NCBI GenBank assembly: GCA_963811265.1
Contig: CAWEQS010000022.1
Location: forward strand, 42,465-106,464
DNA from: JAOUJD01 sp963811265
GTDB lineage: Bacteria > Pseudomonadota > Gammaproteobacteria > Burkholderiales > Burkholderiaceae_F
Reading direction: 5' to 3'
DNA: 64,000 nt
Below the pieces are notes generated by a model, which ran no database searches, was not told the origin of the DNA, and saw nothing but the letters and a program-made list of their open reading frames with translations. Positions 36,957 to 47,704 of this stretch are shown one piece after another (within the stretch, counting starts at the first letter, position 1; each line of letters begins with the position of its first letter). The position numbers and the translations under genes were made by a program.

Positions 36957-37415
36957 ATGAACGGATCCCAGCCAGGCAGATGGCTCATCCTCGGCATCGC
37001 AGCGGCGCTCGCCGTAGCGACGCCCTTTGCCGATGCCCAGTCGATTGTCGAGGGACGCACGGCGCAGGACCGCCGCTTCGTCGCCGGCGGCATCGGTCTC
37101 GACCAGTCCGAACCGATGAAGGCAGCGGCTCGCGACTTCCCGTTGTCGATCACCGTGGCCGCAAAGTCGGGGGCGTATCTGGCCGATTCGCACATCAGGA
37201 TCGACGATGCGCGGGGCAAGATGGTGCTCGACACGCAACTGAATGCGCCTTACCTGCTGGTTGACCTGAGTCCTGGAAAGTACAGCGTCGAGGCCACGCT
37301 TCGGGGGATGAAGCAGCAACGGAACGTCGACATCGCGGCCAAGGCGCCCGCGAAGATCGTGTTCAGCTTCGACGTTCCGGTGGACCGCGTGCCCGAGAAG
37401 GCGCCGACGAAGTAG
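36957..37415 (+). CDS. exported protein with a carboxypeptidase-regulatory-like fold
   Basis: The ATG at 36957 has GGAGGTGAAC upstream. A signal peptide ends PFADAQS. The mature 125 residues are beta-rich and contain LSITVAAKSGAYLADSHIRI, LLVDLSPGKYSVEATLRG and FSFDVPVDRVPEK. The motif around LxPGxYxVEATxxG resembles carboxypeptidase regulatory-like or Ig-like beta sandwiches. It is probably periplasmic. The specific role is unknown. Confidence 0.65.
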   Translation: MNGSQPGRWLILGIAAALAVATPFADAQSIVEGRTAQDRRFVAGGIGLDQSEPMKAAARDFPLSITVAAKSGAYLADSHIRIDDARGKMVLDTQLNAPYLLVDLSPGKYSVEATLRGMKQQRNVDIAAKAPAKIVFSFDVPVDRVPEKAPTK

Positions 37416-37495
37416 CGAAGTCGATGCGTTCAGGCCGTCGGTCCGAGCCTGTCGATCGACTTGCGAGGGAAGGCGCGTTGACGCGGTCTCCTCGC

Positions 37496-38880
<1,385 letters not shown>

Positions 38881-39065
38881 GGCATGTCCTCGTAGGCAAC
38901 GGTGGCGCGGTCGTCAGCGCGGACCGGGGCTTCGCAAGGGCATTTGTACGCCTCGAAGGCGCCGGTTCAATCGCGCCGACGGGTGGCGGCCTGTGTTTGA
39001 GGATCCGCATTGCCGGGGACGCCTTGACGGACTAGGGTGATTTGTATCAGCCGCGGGAGGGCCAA

Positions 39066-40213
39066 ATGCAAAGACAAGCCGTTCGCCGCCAACTCATCCG
39101 CATCGCCCTGATCGCAGCCGCCTTCGTCGGTGGTCTGTCCACGGCAGCGGGCAAGGGGAATACGCCGCCGCCCCCGCTCGCCGGACGACCCGACGCCGAT
39201 CCAGATCTTCGGCGTCTGGCACTGCGGGAACCACTACTGCGACTGGAACGAAGACATCGACACGACCCCGGACGGCGCCTTCGACAAGGCCAATCGGTGG
39301 CTGCTCGAACGGAACGCGGCCGATCGCCACCAGCCCGCCCGCGGTCAACCTGGTGGTGCTGAGCTTCGTCAACCCGCTGAAATTGCTGAACGCGGACCGA
39401 CTACGGGCTGGTTTGGAATGATCCCGCGGGGGATGAGTCCGAGCAGAGTCATCAAGTACTTCAAGGACGCCGGCATCCGGGTCATGCTGTCGATCGGCGG
39501 CATCACCTACACCGACGACTGGGACGCCGCGTTGGCAACGAGTCCGACCCAGCTCGGGCTAAATGCGGCCGACGTGGCCCGAGACCTGGGCGTCGGCATC
39601 GAGATCGACTACGAGAACAGCAGTTCGCCGAACATTGAGGCCCTCGCGGCGTTCATAGCCGCATACCGATCCTGCACTGCCTTACGATCCAACGGGCAGC
39701 AATCACGCGGCGCGCCTGACGATCGACGTCGCCGCCGGCGATCGCTGGCTGATCGCCCTCAACCGCCATGCGACCCAGTACTGGCTGCCGCCCGATAGTC
39801 GAGTGCTGGACTACGCCAACGCGATGGTCAGCGGCACGTCGTCCGGCACGCCGACGGACTGGCAGGAACACGTGGACGGCAAGCCGCAGTACGCGCCGCC
39901 GGTGCCCCCGCTGGCGCCCGCCCGCTTCACCGGCGCGCTCTACCTGAAGGGCAACATCGCGAATTGCCTGAACTACGGCGCATCGGAACAGAAGGCCGAC
40001 GCCAACTACGTGCAGAAAGTGCTGCCGAACGCGGTCGCGTTCCCGACCAGTGCCGACTACACTCCCGGCATGCTCGGCTACATGTTCTGGGCGGCCGGCA
40101 CGCCGTCGGCCCGCAGGAGCTACGTGCCCACCACGGACTGCACTGGCGGCATGGGCGTGGCCGCGGAAGCATTCAATGTTCCTGTCCCCATGCCGCCGCT
40201 GCGGGAGAAGTAG
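39066..40213 (+). pseudogene. exported GH18-like glycoside hydrolase, frameshifted
   Basis: The ATG at 39066 follows GGGAGGG, with a signal peptide up to about residue 28. Fragments in different frames read PIQIFGVWHCGNHYCDWNED, IKYFKDAGIRVMLSIGGITY, LGVGIEIDYENSSSPNIEAL, TGALYLKGNIANCLNYGASE and PGMLGYMFWAAGTPSARR. LSIGG followed by GxxIDYE fits the GH18 chitinase-like barrel, where the final Glu is catalytic. About four frame changes interrupt it. Roughly 380 residues would result if it were intact. Confidence 0.65.
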
Positions 40214-40251
40214 CCTGATCCGCTCTTCGTCGACCGCGGAGGTCTCGCCGT

Positions 40252-40650
40252 TCAGACCATCCGCTGGGAATCGCTGAGGAATTCCAGATCCGGAGCGTTC
40301 CAGCCCACGCCTTGGGACCGGAACGGCGGGAGCGGCCCTTGACCGCGCGCCGCCGCTGTTCCGGAGGCGAGCATCTTGTCCCACTGCTCGGCAGGTGCCC
40401 GGTTCAGTTCGACCACCCACTGCACCGGAATCTCGGCGTACCGGCGCCGGTCGTACTTGTACATCGCCTTGCGCCATCCAAGATTCAGGAGCCACGCCCA
40501 GAGCTGCGGCGACATTCCTTCCAGCACCTCCATTCGCAGGTCGCCGCTGATGATCTTCGCCCCCGGCGCCGGCTGAGGGCCGCGAGGCGGGCGTCGGCGT
40601 GGCTTGCGGATGCCGAGGGCGTTTCGGATTGCTGCGATGGCGTTGTTCAT
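40252..40650 (-). CDS. hypothetical protein (132 aa)
   Basis: The ATG at 40650 has a strong GGAGGTGAC ribosome site. The sequence MNNAIAAIRNALGIRKPRRR has a basic Pro-rich N-terminus, then a folded-looking part (EVLEGMSPQLWAWLLNLGWRK, RYAEIPVQWVVELNRAPAEQW). I do not recognise a family. It is the downstream partner of the PEP-CTERM gene, and the two frames run together without a stop because of a probable indel between them. Confidence 0.6.
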   Translation of the reverse strand: MNNAIAAIRNALGIRKPRRRPPRGPQPAPGAKIISGDLRMEVLEGMSPQLWAWLLNLGWRKAMYKYDRRRYAEIPVQWVVELNRAPAEQWDKMLASGTAAARGQGPLPPFRSQGVGWNAPDLEFLSDSQRMV

Positions 40651-40741
40651 GTCACCTCCGCTATGTGCCTGTGCTGGTGAGCCAGTGCGATGAAAGGGCG
40701 GGTCGCGTGCGGATGCAGCGCTGGAACCCCGGATGCGACTC

Positions 40742-41340
40742 CTAGGCGGAACGGCGTGGCGAGCGGGGACCCGGCGGCGTCGGAGTGCGGCGATGCCAGT
40801 CAGGCCGAGGCCGAGCAGTGCGAGCGTGCCGGGTTCGGGAACCGCACTCGCCGGCTCAGCGAGCTGTGCAGGAGCTAGCTCAGCGGTCAGCGTCGATGAA
40901 ACGAACTTCAATGCGTACGAGCCGCATCGACTCCCGGTGCAGTCCGTTGCCGAAATCATCACGCCAAGTGTCCCTGTGGTGCTGAGGGCGGCAAGGGACG
41001 GGGCCAGGATAGAAAAGTTGAAATTGGTGTTGCCGTTGATGTTCGCCGTGAAGTTGCTGACCTGCGGAGCGGCTCCGAAAGAGATCGTGTAGTTCTCGTT
41101 TCCGTTGTCATCGGTCAGGACGATCACCAGGCCGGCCGACGTGATCGTGTCGGTCCCGGGTGTGTAGTCGTTCGGCGCCAGGTTGTTCGTGAAGTCATGC
41201 GTGTACGAATATGGCGACCCGACCTTGATGCTGTTAGTTCCGGTGACCAAGTCGACAATTGCAGCCGCGCTCGCGGGACTCGCGATCGCGATGCCTGCCC
41301 CGAACAGCAGGGCACCCGCGGCCCGCTCAATGCGTCTCAT
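40742..41340 (-). CDS. PEP-CTERM sorting-domain protein
   Basis: A signal peptide (IAIASPASAA) is followed by a beta-rich Asn/Thr-rich region of about 140 residues (YTPGTDTITSAGLVIVLTDD, SNFTANINGNTNFNFSIL) and a PEP-CTERM tail VPEPGTLALLGLGLTGIAAL with RRRR. This tail is processed by an exosortase. No exosortase or archaeosortase gene is in the window. The frame runs on after the Arg cluster. The TAG at 40742 in the neighbouring frame is the likely true end, implying a 1-nt error. One Cys pair (CTGSRC) is present. Confidence 0.82.
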
Positions 41341-41694
41341 GCGCTTCCCCTGAAAACCAAGACATCTGCAGTGCGCCCCACACTCTTGCGGGACGATCTA
41401 TATCCCGTATTTACGGTAGGTAGCGAATTGCGTGCCAGTCTTACTTTTCAAGGCCTTACGTCGGTGAGTTGATGCACCTGTAAAGCCAGGTGCTCCTCTC
41501 AGCAGATACCAAATACACGGTATGCGGTCGTTTCACCCCTCAATTCACTTTGGCTCCCGAAGTTTCCCCGTTGAAACAGTGACTTACCGAACGACTCGGG
41601 ACGCGCCGTTCCCGAATCGACGATGTAAAGGTGGCCGACGGCGGAACGGCGGAGTCGAGGCAGTGGTGCCGTCGCGGCGGCCGGCGCGCGCAGT
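41341..41694. other. 354-bp intergenic region
   Basis: It is lower in G+C than its surroundings (TATATCCCGTATTTACGG near 41400) and probably holds the PEP-CTERM promoter. A 7-bp inverted repeat GCACCTG/CAGGTGC with a 6-base loop lies at 41474-41493. I see no gene. Confidence 0.5.
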
Positions 41695-42457
41695 TCAAAT
41701 CGCCGGCTTCGCGGGCAGCAGCCGCTCGTACTCGGTCTTGACCACCGCGTAGCACTCGCAGGTGCGCTGCTCGACGCCGGCGCGGTCCAGCACCTTGATG
41801 CGGCCGCGTCGATATTCGATCAAGCCATCCCGCTGCAGGTTGCCGGCGGCTTCGGTCACGCCTTCGCGGCGCACCCCCAGCATGTTGGCGATCAGTTCCT
41901 GGGTCATCACGAGTTCGTCGGACCGCAGCCGGTCGAGGCTGAGCAGCAGCCAGCGGCACAACTGCTGGTCGAGCGAGTGATGCCGGTTGCACACAGCGGT
42001 CTGCGCCATCTGCGTGATGAGCGCCTGCGTGTAGCGCAGCAGCAGGTGCATCACGGGGCCGGCCCGGTTGAACTCCTGCATCATCAGGCTGGACCGCAGC
42101 CGGAAGCCGTGGCCCGCGCTCTGCACGACGGCGCGGCTGGTGGTCGATTCGCCGCCCATGAAGAGCGACACGCCGACCAGCCCTTCGTTGCCGACGACGG
42201 CGATTTCCGCGGAGGCGCCGTCTTCCATCACGTACAGCAGCGACACGATCGATGTCGTCGGGAAGTACACGTGGCTCAGCTTGGCGCCCGACTCGTAGAG
42301 CGACTTGCCGAGAGGCATGACCACCGGCTCCAGGTACGGCTGCCAGCGTCGCCCACTCCGCCTCCGGCAGGGCGGCGAGCAGGTGGTTCTGGCGTGGATC
42401 GGCGGGTGGAGCCAAGTGTTCTCCGCGGGAGTTCAAGATGGGCGCCGGAGCCCGCAA
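41695..42457 (-). CDS. Crp/Fnr-family transcription regulator (paralogue 2), one frame break
   Basis: From the 5' side the frame gives PADPRQNHLLAALPEAEW. After a change near 42345 it gives VVMPLGKSLYESGAKLSHVY, FPTTSIVSLLYVMEDG and NEGLVGVSLFMGGESTTSRA, the helix CNRHHSLDQQLCRWLLLSLDR, and the wing ELIANMLGVRREGVTEAAGN. It is the closest intact relative of the remnant at 27 kb, and the recognition segment VRREGVTEAAGNLQ is identical to paralogue 1. The start codon is uncertain (TTG at 42457 or a later TTG). An operator-like site lies 55 bp upstream. Confidence 0.82.
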
Positions 42458-42511
42458 GGTGATCGCGGCACGAGCACCATGCGACTGACTATAGGCGTTC
42501 AGGCGGCGTTT

Positions 42512-42525
42512 GTACGCGAGCGAAC
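42512..42525. promoter_or_regulatory. putative stress-regulon operator, site 12 (bidirectional)
   Basis: The sequence is GTACG-CGAG-CGAAC. Rightward it is followed by AGACCGTAC, leftward by AAACGCCGCC. It lies between the leftward Crp-like gene and the rightward small gene at 42552, so it may autoregulate the Crp-like gene. Confidence 0.55.
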
Positions 42526-42551
42526 AGACCGTACTCGAGGAGGCGGGGACG

Positions 42552-42774
42552 ATGGGTCAATCTCATCGGTTCCTCGAGGCAGTCATGAAGACATTGAGAA
42601 AGCGTGCTCCGTTGAGTCTCCCGCGCGCCGTGAGTGACCTGGTCGCCGAGGGCGGGAATGTTCTTCGCGTCCGACGACGCGCCCGTCGGCATCCCTGCAA
42701 TTACGTACGTTCCAGCACGCCGTCTGCACCTGAGCAAGTCGGGCCGGTGGATCGCGCGAGTGCTCAAGTCCTGA
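42552..42774 (+). CDS. small hypothetical protein, probably frameshifted
   Basis: The ATG at 42552 has AGGAGG eight bases upstream. It reads MGQSHRFLEAVMKTLRKRAP, then DLVAEGG. In the original frame it becomes Arg-rich. In the next frame it reads FFASDDAPVGIPAITYVPARR and SKSGRWIARVLKS with a stop at 42772, which looks more natural. I infer a 1-nt break near 42655 and a product of about 74 residues. No family is recognised. It is the first gene of the unit with the AI-2E permease. Confidence 0.45.
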
Positions 42775-42802
42775 CGTGGCGTTTCGCGCTGCCGAGCACC
42801 CA

Positions 42803-43970
42803 ATGACGACAGTGCAGTCCGTGGAGGAGGCGCCCGCTGCCGCCGTGGCGGGGGCCGCGACGAAACGTTGCCGGCCAACGTACAGGCCGGTGGACGCGCG
42901 CGGCCTCGCGCTGGGCGTGCTGGCGACGCTCGCCACCGTCGTTCGCCCTGTCGTGGGCACAGACGTTCCTCGTGCCGCTGCTGCTCGGCGTCGTGATCAC
43001 CTATACGTTGAGTCCGGTGGTCTTCTGGCTCGAGAGGATGAGGATTCCGCGCGTTGTCGGGACCGTGCTGGTCATGGCGGGTGTCGTCGCCGGGCTTGTC
43101 CTGAGCGCGTACTCGCTGCGCGGGCAGTTGCAGACCATCATCGAGCAACTGCCGGTCGCAACGGCGAAGCTGTCGGCTTCGCTGGCGGAACTGCAAAAGA
43201 GCCAGCGCGGCAACCTGCAGAAGATCCAGAGCGCGGCGAGCGACGTGGAGAGCGCCACGACGGCGCCTGTCGGCGGATCGGCCCGACAGCCGGCCACGCA
43301 CGTGATCGTCGATCCACCGAAGTTCAGGCTTAGCGACTTCCTCTGGGAGAGTTCGCTCGGCGCGATCGGCGCGGCGGGACAGGCGGCGGCCGTCCTGTTT
43401 CTCGTGTTCTTCCTGCTCCTCGGCGGCGACACGTTCAAGCGCAAGCTCGTCCGCCTCGCCGGCCCCACGCTGTCGAAGCGGAAGATCACCGTCAAGATCC
43501 TCGACGACATCAACGGCTCGATCCAGAAGTACATGCTGATGCTGGTCGTCACGAACCTCATGGTCGCCCTGCTCAGCTGGGTGGCGTTCCACTTCATCGG
43601 GCTCGACAACGCGGGCGCCTGGGCCGTCGCGGCCGGCCTGCTGCACATCGTTCCCTATCTTGGCCCCGCGGTGGCCGCCGGGGCGACAGCCATGGCGGCG
43701 TTCCTTCAGTTCGATTCCGCGGCCATGGCGTTGCTGGCAGGCGGCGCCACGCTGGCGATCGCAACGCTGATCGGGACGGTGGTCACCACCTGGATGACGG
43801 GAAGAATCGCGAACATGAACGCCGCCGCGGTGTTCATCTCGTTGCTGTTCTGGGGGTGGTTGTGGGGCATCTGGGGGATGCTGCTCAGCATCCCCATCAT
43901 CGTCATCACGAAGGCGGTGGCGCAGCACATCGAGCCGCTGCATCCGCTGGCGGAACTGCTGGGGGAGTGA
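42803..43970 (+). CDS. AI-2E family transporter (PerM-like), one frame break
   Basis: From the ATG at 42803 (MTTVQSVEEAPA) the frame changes near 42945. It then reads FALSWAQTFLVPLLLGVVIT, LSPVVFWLERMRIPRVVGTV and, later, GAWAVAAGLLHIVPYLGPAV and LLFWGWLWGIWGMLLSIPI. The eight-helix plan with a long central soluble loop (residues about 90-150) fits the AI-2E/PerM family. Members export signals or ions, and the substrate here is unknown. Only the N-terminal 45 residues are out of frame. Confidence 0.85.
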
Positions 43971-44067
43971 AACCCGGGCCTCGCGACGCCGGGTCGGGGT
44001 CGCGCCGGGAAGGCCGGGAGCGGGGCGGACGGTGCACGATTTCCCGCAGACCGCCGCTCGCCTCGTC

Positions 44068-44294
44068 TTACTTCTTGTCGTCCTTGCTGACCTCGTGGCC
44101 GATGACGCCGCCGACGACGGCGCCGCCCACGGTTCCGACGGCGCTGCCACCGGTGAGGACAGCGCCTCCGACCGCGCCGGCGCCGGCGCCGATTGCGGTG
44201 TTCTTGTCCTGCTGGACATCCCGGCGCAACCCGCGAGTCCGAGCAAGGTGGCCGCCGCAACGGCGCTAACTACCCATGTCTGCATTGATTTCAT
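44068..44294 (-). CDS. glycine-zipper lipoprotein (OsmB-like), one frame break
   Basis: The ATG at 44294 has AAGGAAA upstream. It reads MKSMQTWVVSAVAAATLLGLAGCAG with lipobox LAGC. Loss of one G in a G-run near 44222 shifts the frame, after which it reads DVQQDKNTAIGAGAGAVGG, AVLTGGSAVGTVGGAVVGGV and IGHEVSKDDKK with a TAA stop. The glycine-zipper plan matches OsmB-type osmotically induced lipoproteins of about 75 residues. Two operator-like sites lie upstream (44395 and 44444). Confidence 0.75.
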
Positions 44295-44394
44295 CTGACA
44301 TTTCCTTGTTCATTCAGCTGACGGCTGTTGCCTGGCATTCGGCGTGCGCTTGGCTGGTCGAATGGCACCTTAGCGTCCCGGTTCGCTGCAGTCG

Positions 44395-44408
44395 GTACGC
44401 TGGCGAAC
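44395..44408 (-). promoter_or_regulatory. putative stress-regulon operator, site 13
   Basis: The sequence is GTACG-CTGG-CGAAC. Read toward the glycine-zipper gene it is preceded by CTAT and followed by CGACTGCAG, a full extended match. Distance to the start is 101 bp. Confidence 0.6.
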
Positions 44409-44443
44409 ATAGGCTGCTCGCGCCGTGAAACAGGTACCACTAC

Positions 44444-44457
44444 GTACGCTGCCGAAC
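44444..44457. promoter_or_regulatory. putative stress-regulon operator, site 14
   Basis: The sequence is GTACG-CTGC-CGAAC, 49 bp from site 13 (centre to centre). It lies 103 bp upstream of the third Crp-like gene and also upstream of the glycine-zipper gene. The GACGGCAG tail is poor here. Confidence 0.5.
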
Positions 44458-44559
44458 ATACAAGTCGATGAACGCGACCTACATTGCTGCAACGTGCGGA
44501 AGACTCGCCCGCCGCAGCGCGCGGGCAAGTTGCACCTGCATCCAGATGGAGACCGCCAC

Positions 44560-45288
44560 ATGACCGCCGCACTGATGGACACCAAGCATCGTCCCGCGCC
44601 GTCGAACCGGCTGCTTGCCTCGCTGCCACAACGCGAGTGCGGCCGCCTGCTTGCGGCCTGCGATCCCGTGGAGCTGGAACTCGGGGTCGTCCTGGTCGAA
44701 CCGGAAGCGCGCATCCGCGACGTCTATTTCCCGACAGACAGTTTCATTTCGCTGTCGATTCCCGTCGACGGCAAGAACCCCCTCGAAGTCGCCATGGTCG
44801 GCAACGAGGGGATGGTCGGTGCGCCACTGATCCTCGGAGTGAACCGTTCCGAACTGCGGGCGATGGTGCAGGGCGCCGGTCCGGCGTTACGGATGAACGC
44901 CCGGACGTTCACGCGCGAGCTGGGCGCGAGTGCGGTCCTGCGCGTCGCGCTGCATCGGTACCTGCAGGTGAGGATGGCCCAGTTCGCGCAGGCGGCCGCC
45001 TGCACCCGCTTCCATCTCATCGAAGGGCGCCTCGTGCGCTGGCTGCTGATGACGCAGGATCGCGCGCACCACAACGAGTTTCACGCGACCCACGAGGTGC
45101 TCGCGCGCATGCTCGGTGTGCGGCGGGTCGGGGTCACCCGCGCCGCCAATGCGCTGCAGAAGCGCAAGCTGATCCGCTACCACCGCGGCGAAGTCACGAT
45201 CCTGAACCGCAAGGCGATGGAAGCCGCCTCCTGCGGCTGCTATCAGGCGGACCTGCGCGTGTACGCGAACCTGCTGGCAGACGCGTAA
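44560..45288 (+). CDS. Crp/Fnr-family transcription regulator (paralogue 3)
   Basis: The ATG at 44560 (MTAALMDTKHRP) has GGAGA upstream. The 242-residue protein has the barrel motifs VVLVEPEARIRDVYFPTDSF and NEGMVGAPLILGVNRSELRA, a dimer helix (ACTRFHLIEGRLVRWLLMTQDR) and a winged helix (HEVLARMLGVRRVGVTRAANALQ). The recognition helix differs from paralogues 1 and 2 (VGVTRAAN against EGVTEAAG). The frame is intact. It faces the glycine-zipper gene across the two operator-like sites. Confidence 0.87.
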   Translation: MTAALMDTKHRPAPSNRLLASLPQRECGRLLAACDPVELELGVVLVEPEARIRDVYFPTDSFISLSIPVDGKNPLEVAMVGNEGMVGAPLILGVNRSELRAMVQGAGPALRMNARTFTRELGASAVLRVALHRYLQVRMAQFAQAAACTRFHLIEGRLVRWLLMTQDRAHHNEFHATHEVLARMLGVRRVGVTRAANALQKRKLIRYHRGEVTILNRKAMEAASCGCYQADLRVYANLLADA

Positions 45289-45374
45289 GGCGTCACCTGC
45301 CGCCCGCGCAGTGGCGCCACGCGCGTCGTGGCGCCGCTGCGCGAAGGCCTCCTTCCGATGCACGAAGGGAAGGG

Positions 45375-45695
45375 TCAGCGCCCCGGAGCCCGATAGTGGA
45401 CGGTCTTCTTGCCCGCCGCGTCCATGTCTTCGGGCGAAAACAGCACGATCGTCTTCACGGTCGCGCCGCCCCCGCTGTTGACCGCCAGCGCCACGGCGGC
45501 GGCGGTCGTGTTGTCGGGCAGATCGACGATCACATAGGCGTCGACGTCGCCGAACGCGAAATAGAACGACTCGAGCTTGCCGCCCATTTCCTCGGCCATC
45601 TTCGCGATCGCCGCCCGACGACCCGTGCCACCTTCGCGGGCGACGCCCTTGCCACCCTCCAGCGTGTAGCGGGCTTCAAACAGATACTTGGCCAT
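45375..45695 (-). CDS. GYD-domain protein
   Basis: The ATG at 45695 has CGGAGGC upstream. The 106-residue product MAKYLFEARYTLEGGKGVAR has the GYD plan (AIAKMAEEMGGKLESFYFAFG, DVDAYVIVDLPDN, VNSGGGATVKTIVLFSPEDM). It is a small alpha/beta ferredoxin-like protein of unknown function. The frame is intact. Confidence 0.88.
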   Translation of the reverse strand: MAKYLFEARYTLEGGKGVAREGGTGRRAAIAKMAEEMGGKLESFYFAFGDVDAYVIVDLPDNTTAAAVALAVNSGGGATVKTIVLFSPEDMDAAGKKTVHYRAPGR

Positions 45696-45825
45696 GTTGC
45701 CTCCGTCAGCGAGCGCGCTGCACAAGGTCGACGCACCCGCTGCGCACGACCCCGAACGCGGGCTGACATCTTGCGCACATCGCCAGCGGACGGTATCCCG
45801 CGTTGCCGCCTGCGACGGCGCCGGA

Positions 45826-47145
45826 TCACCTCACCGGCGCGGCGTCGGTGCGTGCGAACGGATCGGTGGCGGACGCGAGCACCTTGTCGATCCGGTGCTT
45901 GTCCATGTCGACGATCTCGAAGCGCCAGCCCTGCCAGTCGACGATGTCGCCGACGGACGGCACGCGGCCGAGCAGCAGCATCATCATCCCGGACAGGGTG
46001 TTGTAGCGCCCGAGTTCTTCCTCGGGCGCCGCGCCGAAGCCGAGGCGGTCCTTCAATTCCGGGATCGGGATCAGGCCGTCCAGCAGCCACGAGCCGTCGG
46101 CGCGCTGCACCGCCCACGCGTCCTCGCTGCGCGGCGTCTTGAACTCGCCGGCGATCGACTCGAAGAGATCCTGCAGCGTGACCAGCCCCTGCACTTCGCC
46201 GTACTCGTCGACGACGAGCGCCAGATGGCTGGTCGAGGAGCGGAAGTTCTCCAGCAGTTCCATCCCGGTCAGCGACTCCGGCACGTAGACCACCGGATCG
46301 AGCGCCGTCGCGATGTCCGCCGCCTCGCCCCGGATCGTCTGGTGCAGCAGGCGCCGGGCGCTCGCGATGCCGACCACGTCGCGCAGGCCGCCGCGGCAGA
46401 CCGGGAAGCGCGAGCGTTCGGACTCCAGCACCTTGCGCAGGTTCTCCTCGCGCGAGTCCTCGAGGTCGAGGTACACGATGTCGGAGCGCGGCGTCATCAG
46501 CGACGCGATCTGCCGGTCGTCGAGGCGGAAGACGTTGCGGACCATCGCGCGTTCCTGCTCGTCGATGACGCCGGACTCCGAGCCTTCCTTGATGAGCTGC
46601 TGGATCTCTTCCTCGGTCACGGCGTTCAGCGCGGTGTTGCGCACGCCGATCAGCCGCAGCAGCACGTTCGTCGACGCCGACAGCAGGCGCACGAAGGGCT
46701 TGGCGATCTTGGCGAGCCCCACGATCGGCAGGGCGACGCGCCGCGCGACCCCCTCGGCCGACATCTGCCCGAGGCGCTTGGGCACCAGTTCGCCGAGCAC
46801 GATCGAGAAGTACGTGACGACGACGACCACCAGGGCGGTGGCGCCGAGGCGGGCGGAGCCGGGCTCGACTCCGAGGTGGATCAGCCACTCCGCCAGCGGA
46901 GCGGCGAGCGCCGCTTCGCCCACGATGCCGCTCAGGATGCCGATCGTCGTGATGCCGACCTGGACCGTCGACAGGAACCGGGTCGGGTCCTCGTTCAGCG
47001 CGAGGGCGGCCGCGGCGCCGCGGTCGCCCTGTTCGACGAGCGACTGCAGGCGACCGCGCCGCGCGGTCACCAGCGCGATCTCCGACATCGCGAACACGCC
47101 GTTGACGAGGATGAGCCCGAACAGGAAGAGGACTTCGAGTGGCAT
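45826..47145 (-). CDS. CNNM/HlyC-CorC-family membrane protein
   Basis: The ATG at 47145 (MPLEVLFLFGLILVNGVFAM) gives 439 residues. An N-terminal DUF21 membrane domain of about 190 residues (SEIALVTARRGRLQSL, GILSGIVGEAALAAPLAEWL, LGELVPKRLGQ) is followed by a CBS pair (MVRNVFRLDDRQIASLMTPR, HLALVVDEYGEVQGLVTLQD) and a C-terminal CorC_HlyC domain (VGDIVDWQGWRFEIVDMDKH). The family takes part in Mg2+ or other metal export. The frame is intact. Confidence 0.9.
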   Translation of the reverse strand: MPLEVLFLFGLILVNGVFAMSEIALVTARRGRLQSLVEQGDRGAAAALALNEDPTRFLSTVQVGITTIGILSGIVGEAALAAPLAEWLIHLGVEPGSARLGATALVVVVVTYFSIVLGELVPKRLGQMSAEGVARRVALPIVGLAKIAKPFVRLLSASTNVLLRLIGVRNTALNAVTEEEIQQLIKEGSESGVIDEQERAMVRNVFRLDDRQIASLMTPRSDIVYLDLEDSREENLRKVLESERSRFPVCRGGLRDVVGIASARRLLHQTIRGEAADIATALDPVVYVPESLTGMELLENFRSSTSHLALVVDEYGEVQGLVTLQDLFESIAGEFKTPRSEDAWAVQRADGSWLLDGLIPIPELKDRLGFGAAPEEELGRYNTLSGMMMLLLGRVPSVGDIVDWQGWRFEIVDMDKHRIDKVLASATDPFARTDAAPVR

Positions 47146-47352
47146 CGAACGAGACTCCGCACCGGTGATCCGGTGGGTGATGCTAACCGAGGGTCGAACG
47201 GCCGAATGCAGCAGAGACCGCGAGCGGCGGGGCGGCGCGGCCGCCTTCTCGACAGCGGGGCGTTTCCGCGGCACTCTCCCGATCGAGAGCGGCCCGGCAG
47301 CCCGCCGGTGGCCGCTGCAGCGCTGAGACCAGGGAAGGGAGGGCACCGGGAC

Positions 47353-47682
47353 ATGGCCATACCGCACGCACGCTCGGGTCAGGTGATCGATGTGCGCCCG
47401 CACGGGCCGTCGTTCACCGAGGAGCGGACCATCGCGCTGTTCAAGACCGAGGACCTCGAGGTCATCCGGCTGGTCCTTCCTGCGGGCAAGGGCATGCCGC
47501 CGCACAAGGTGGCCGGCGAGATCACGATCCAGTGCATCGAAGGACGGATCGACGTCACGGTCGACGGCGAAAGCAACCAGCTCGCGGCCGGCCAGCTGAT
47601 CTACCTGGCGCGCAACGTCGTGCACGGCGTCGCCGCGATCGAGGACGCCTCCGTCCTGGTGACGATCGCCCTGCGCCGCTAG
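47353..47682 (+). CDS. cupin-domain protein
   Basis: The 109-residue protein has the cupin motifs AGKGMPPHKVAGEITIQCIE (with G, H and E of motif 1) and LAAGQLIYLARNVVHGVAAI (motif 2 with His). It is a single beta barrel, probably metal-binding. The ATG at 47353 has GGGAGGG upstream. The specific ligand is unknown. Confidence 0.85.
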   Translation: MAIPHARSGQVIDVRPHGPSFTEERTIALFKTEDLEVIRLVLPAGKGMPPHKVAGEITIQCIEGRIDVTVDGESNQLAAGQLIYLARNVVHGVAAIEDASVLVTIALRR

Positions 47683-47704
47683 GGCCTGTAGGCCCTAGGC
47701 GCGG

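Noticed and set aside
42489..44294. 601-codon - strand frame opposite the AI-2E gene
   Set aside because: Only its first 25 codons are real (glycine-zipper lipoprotein). The remainder is a shadow.
45779..45792. CATCGCCAGCGGAC near the GYD gene as another operator
   Set aside because: Its arms do not match the consensus and the extended flanks are absent.
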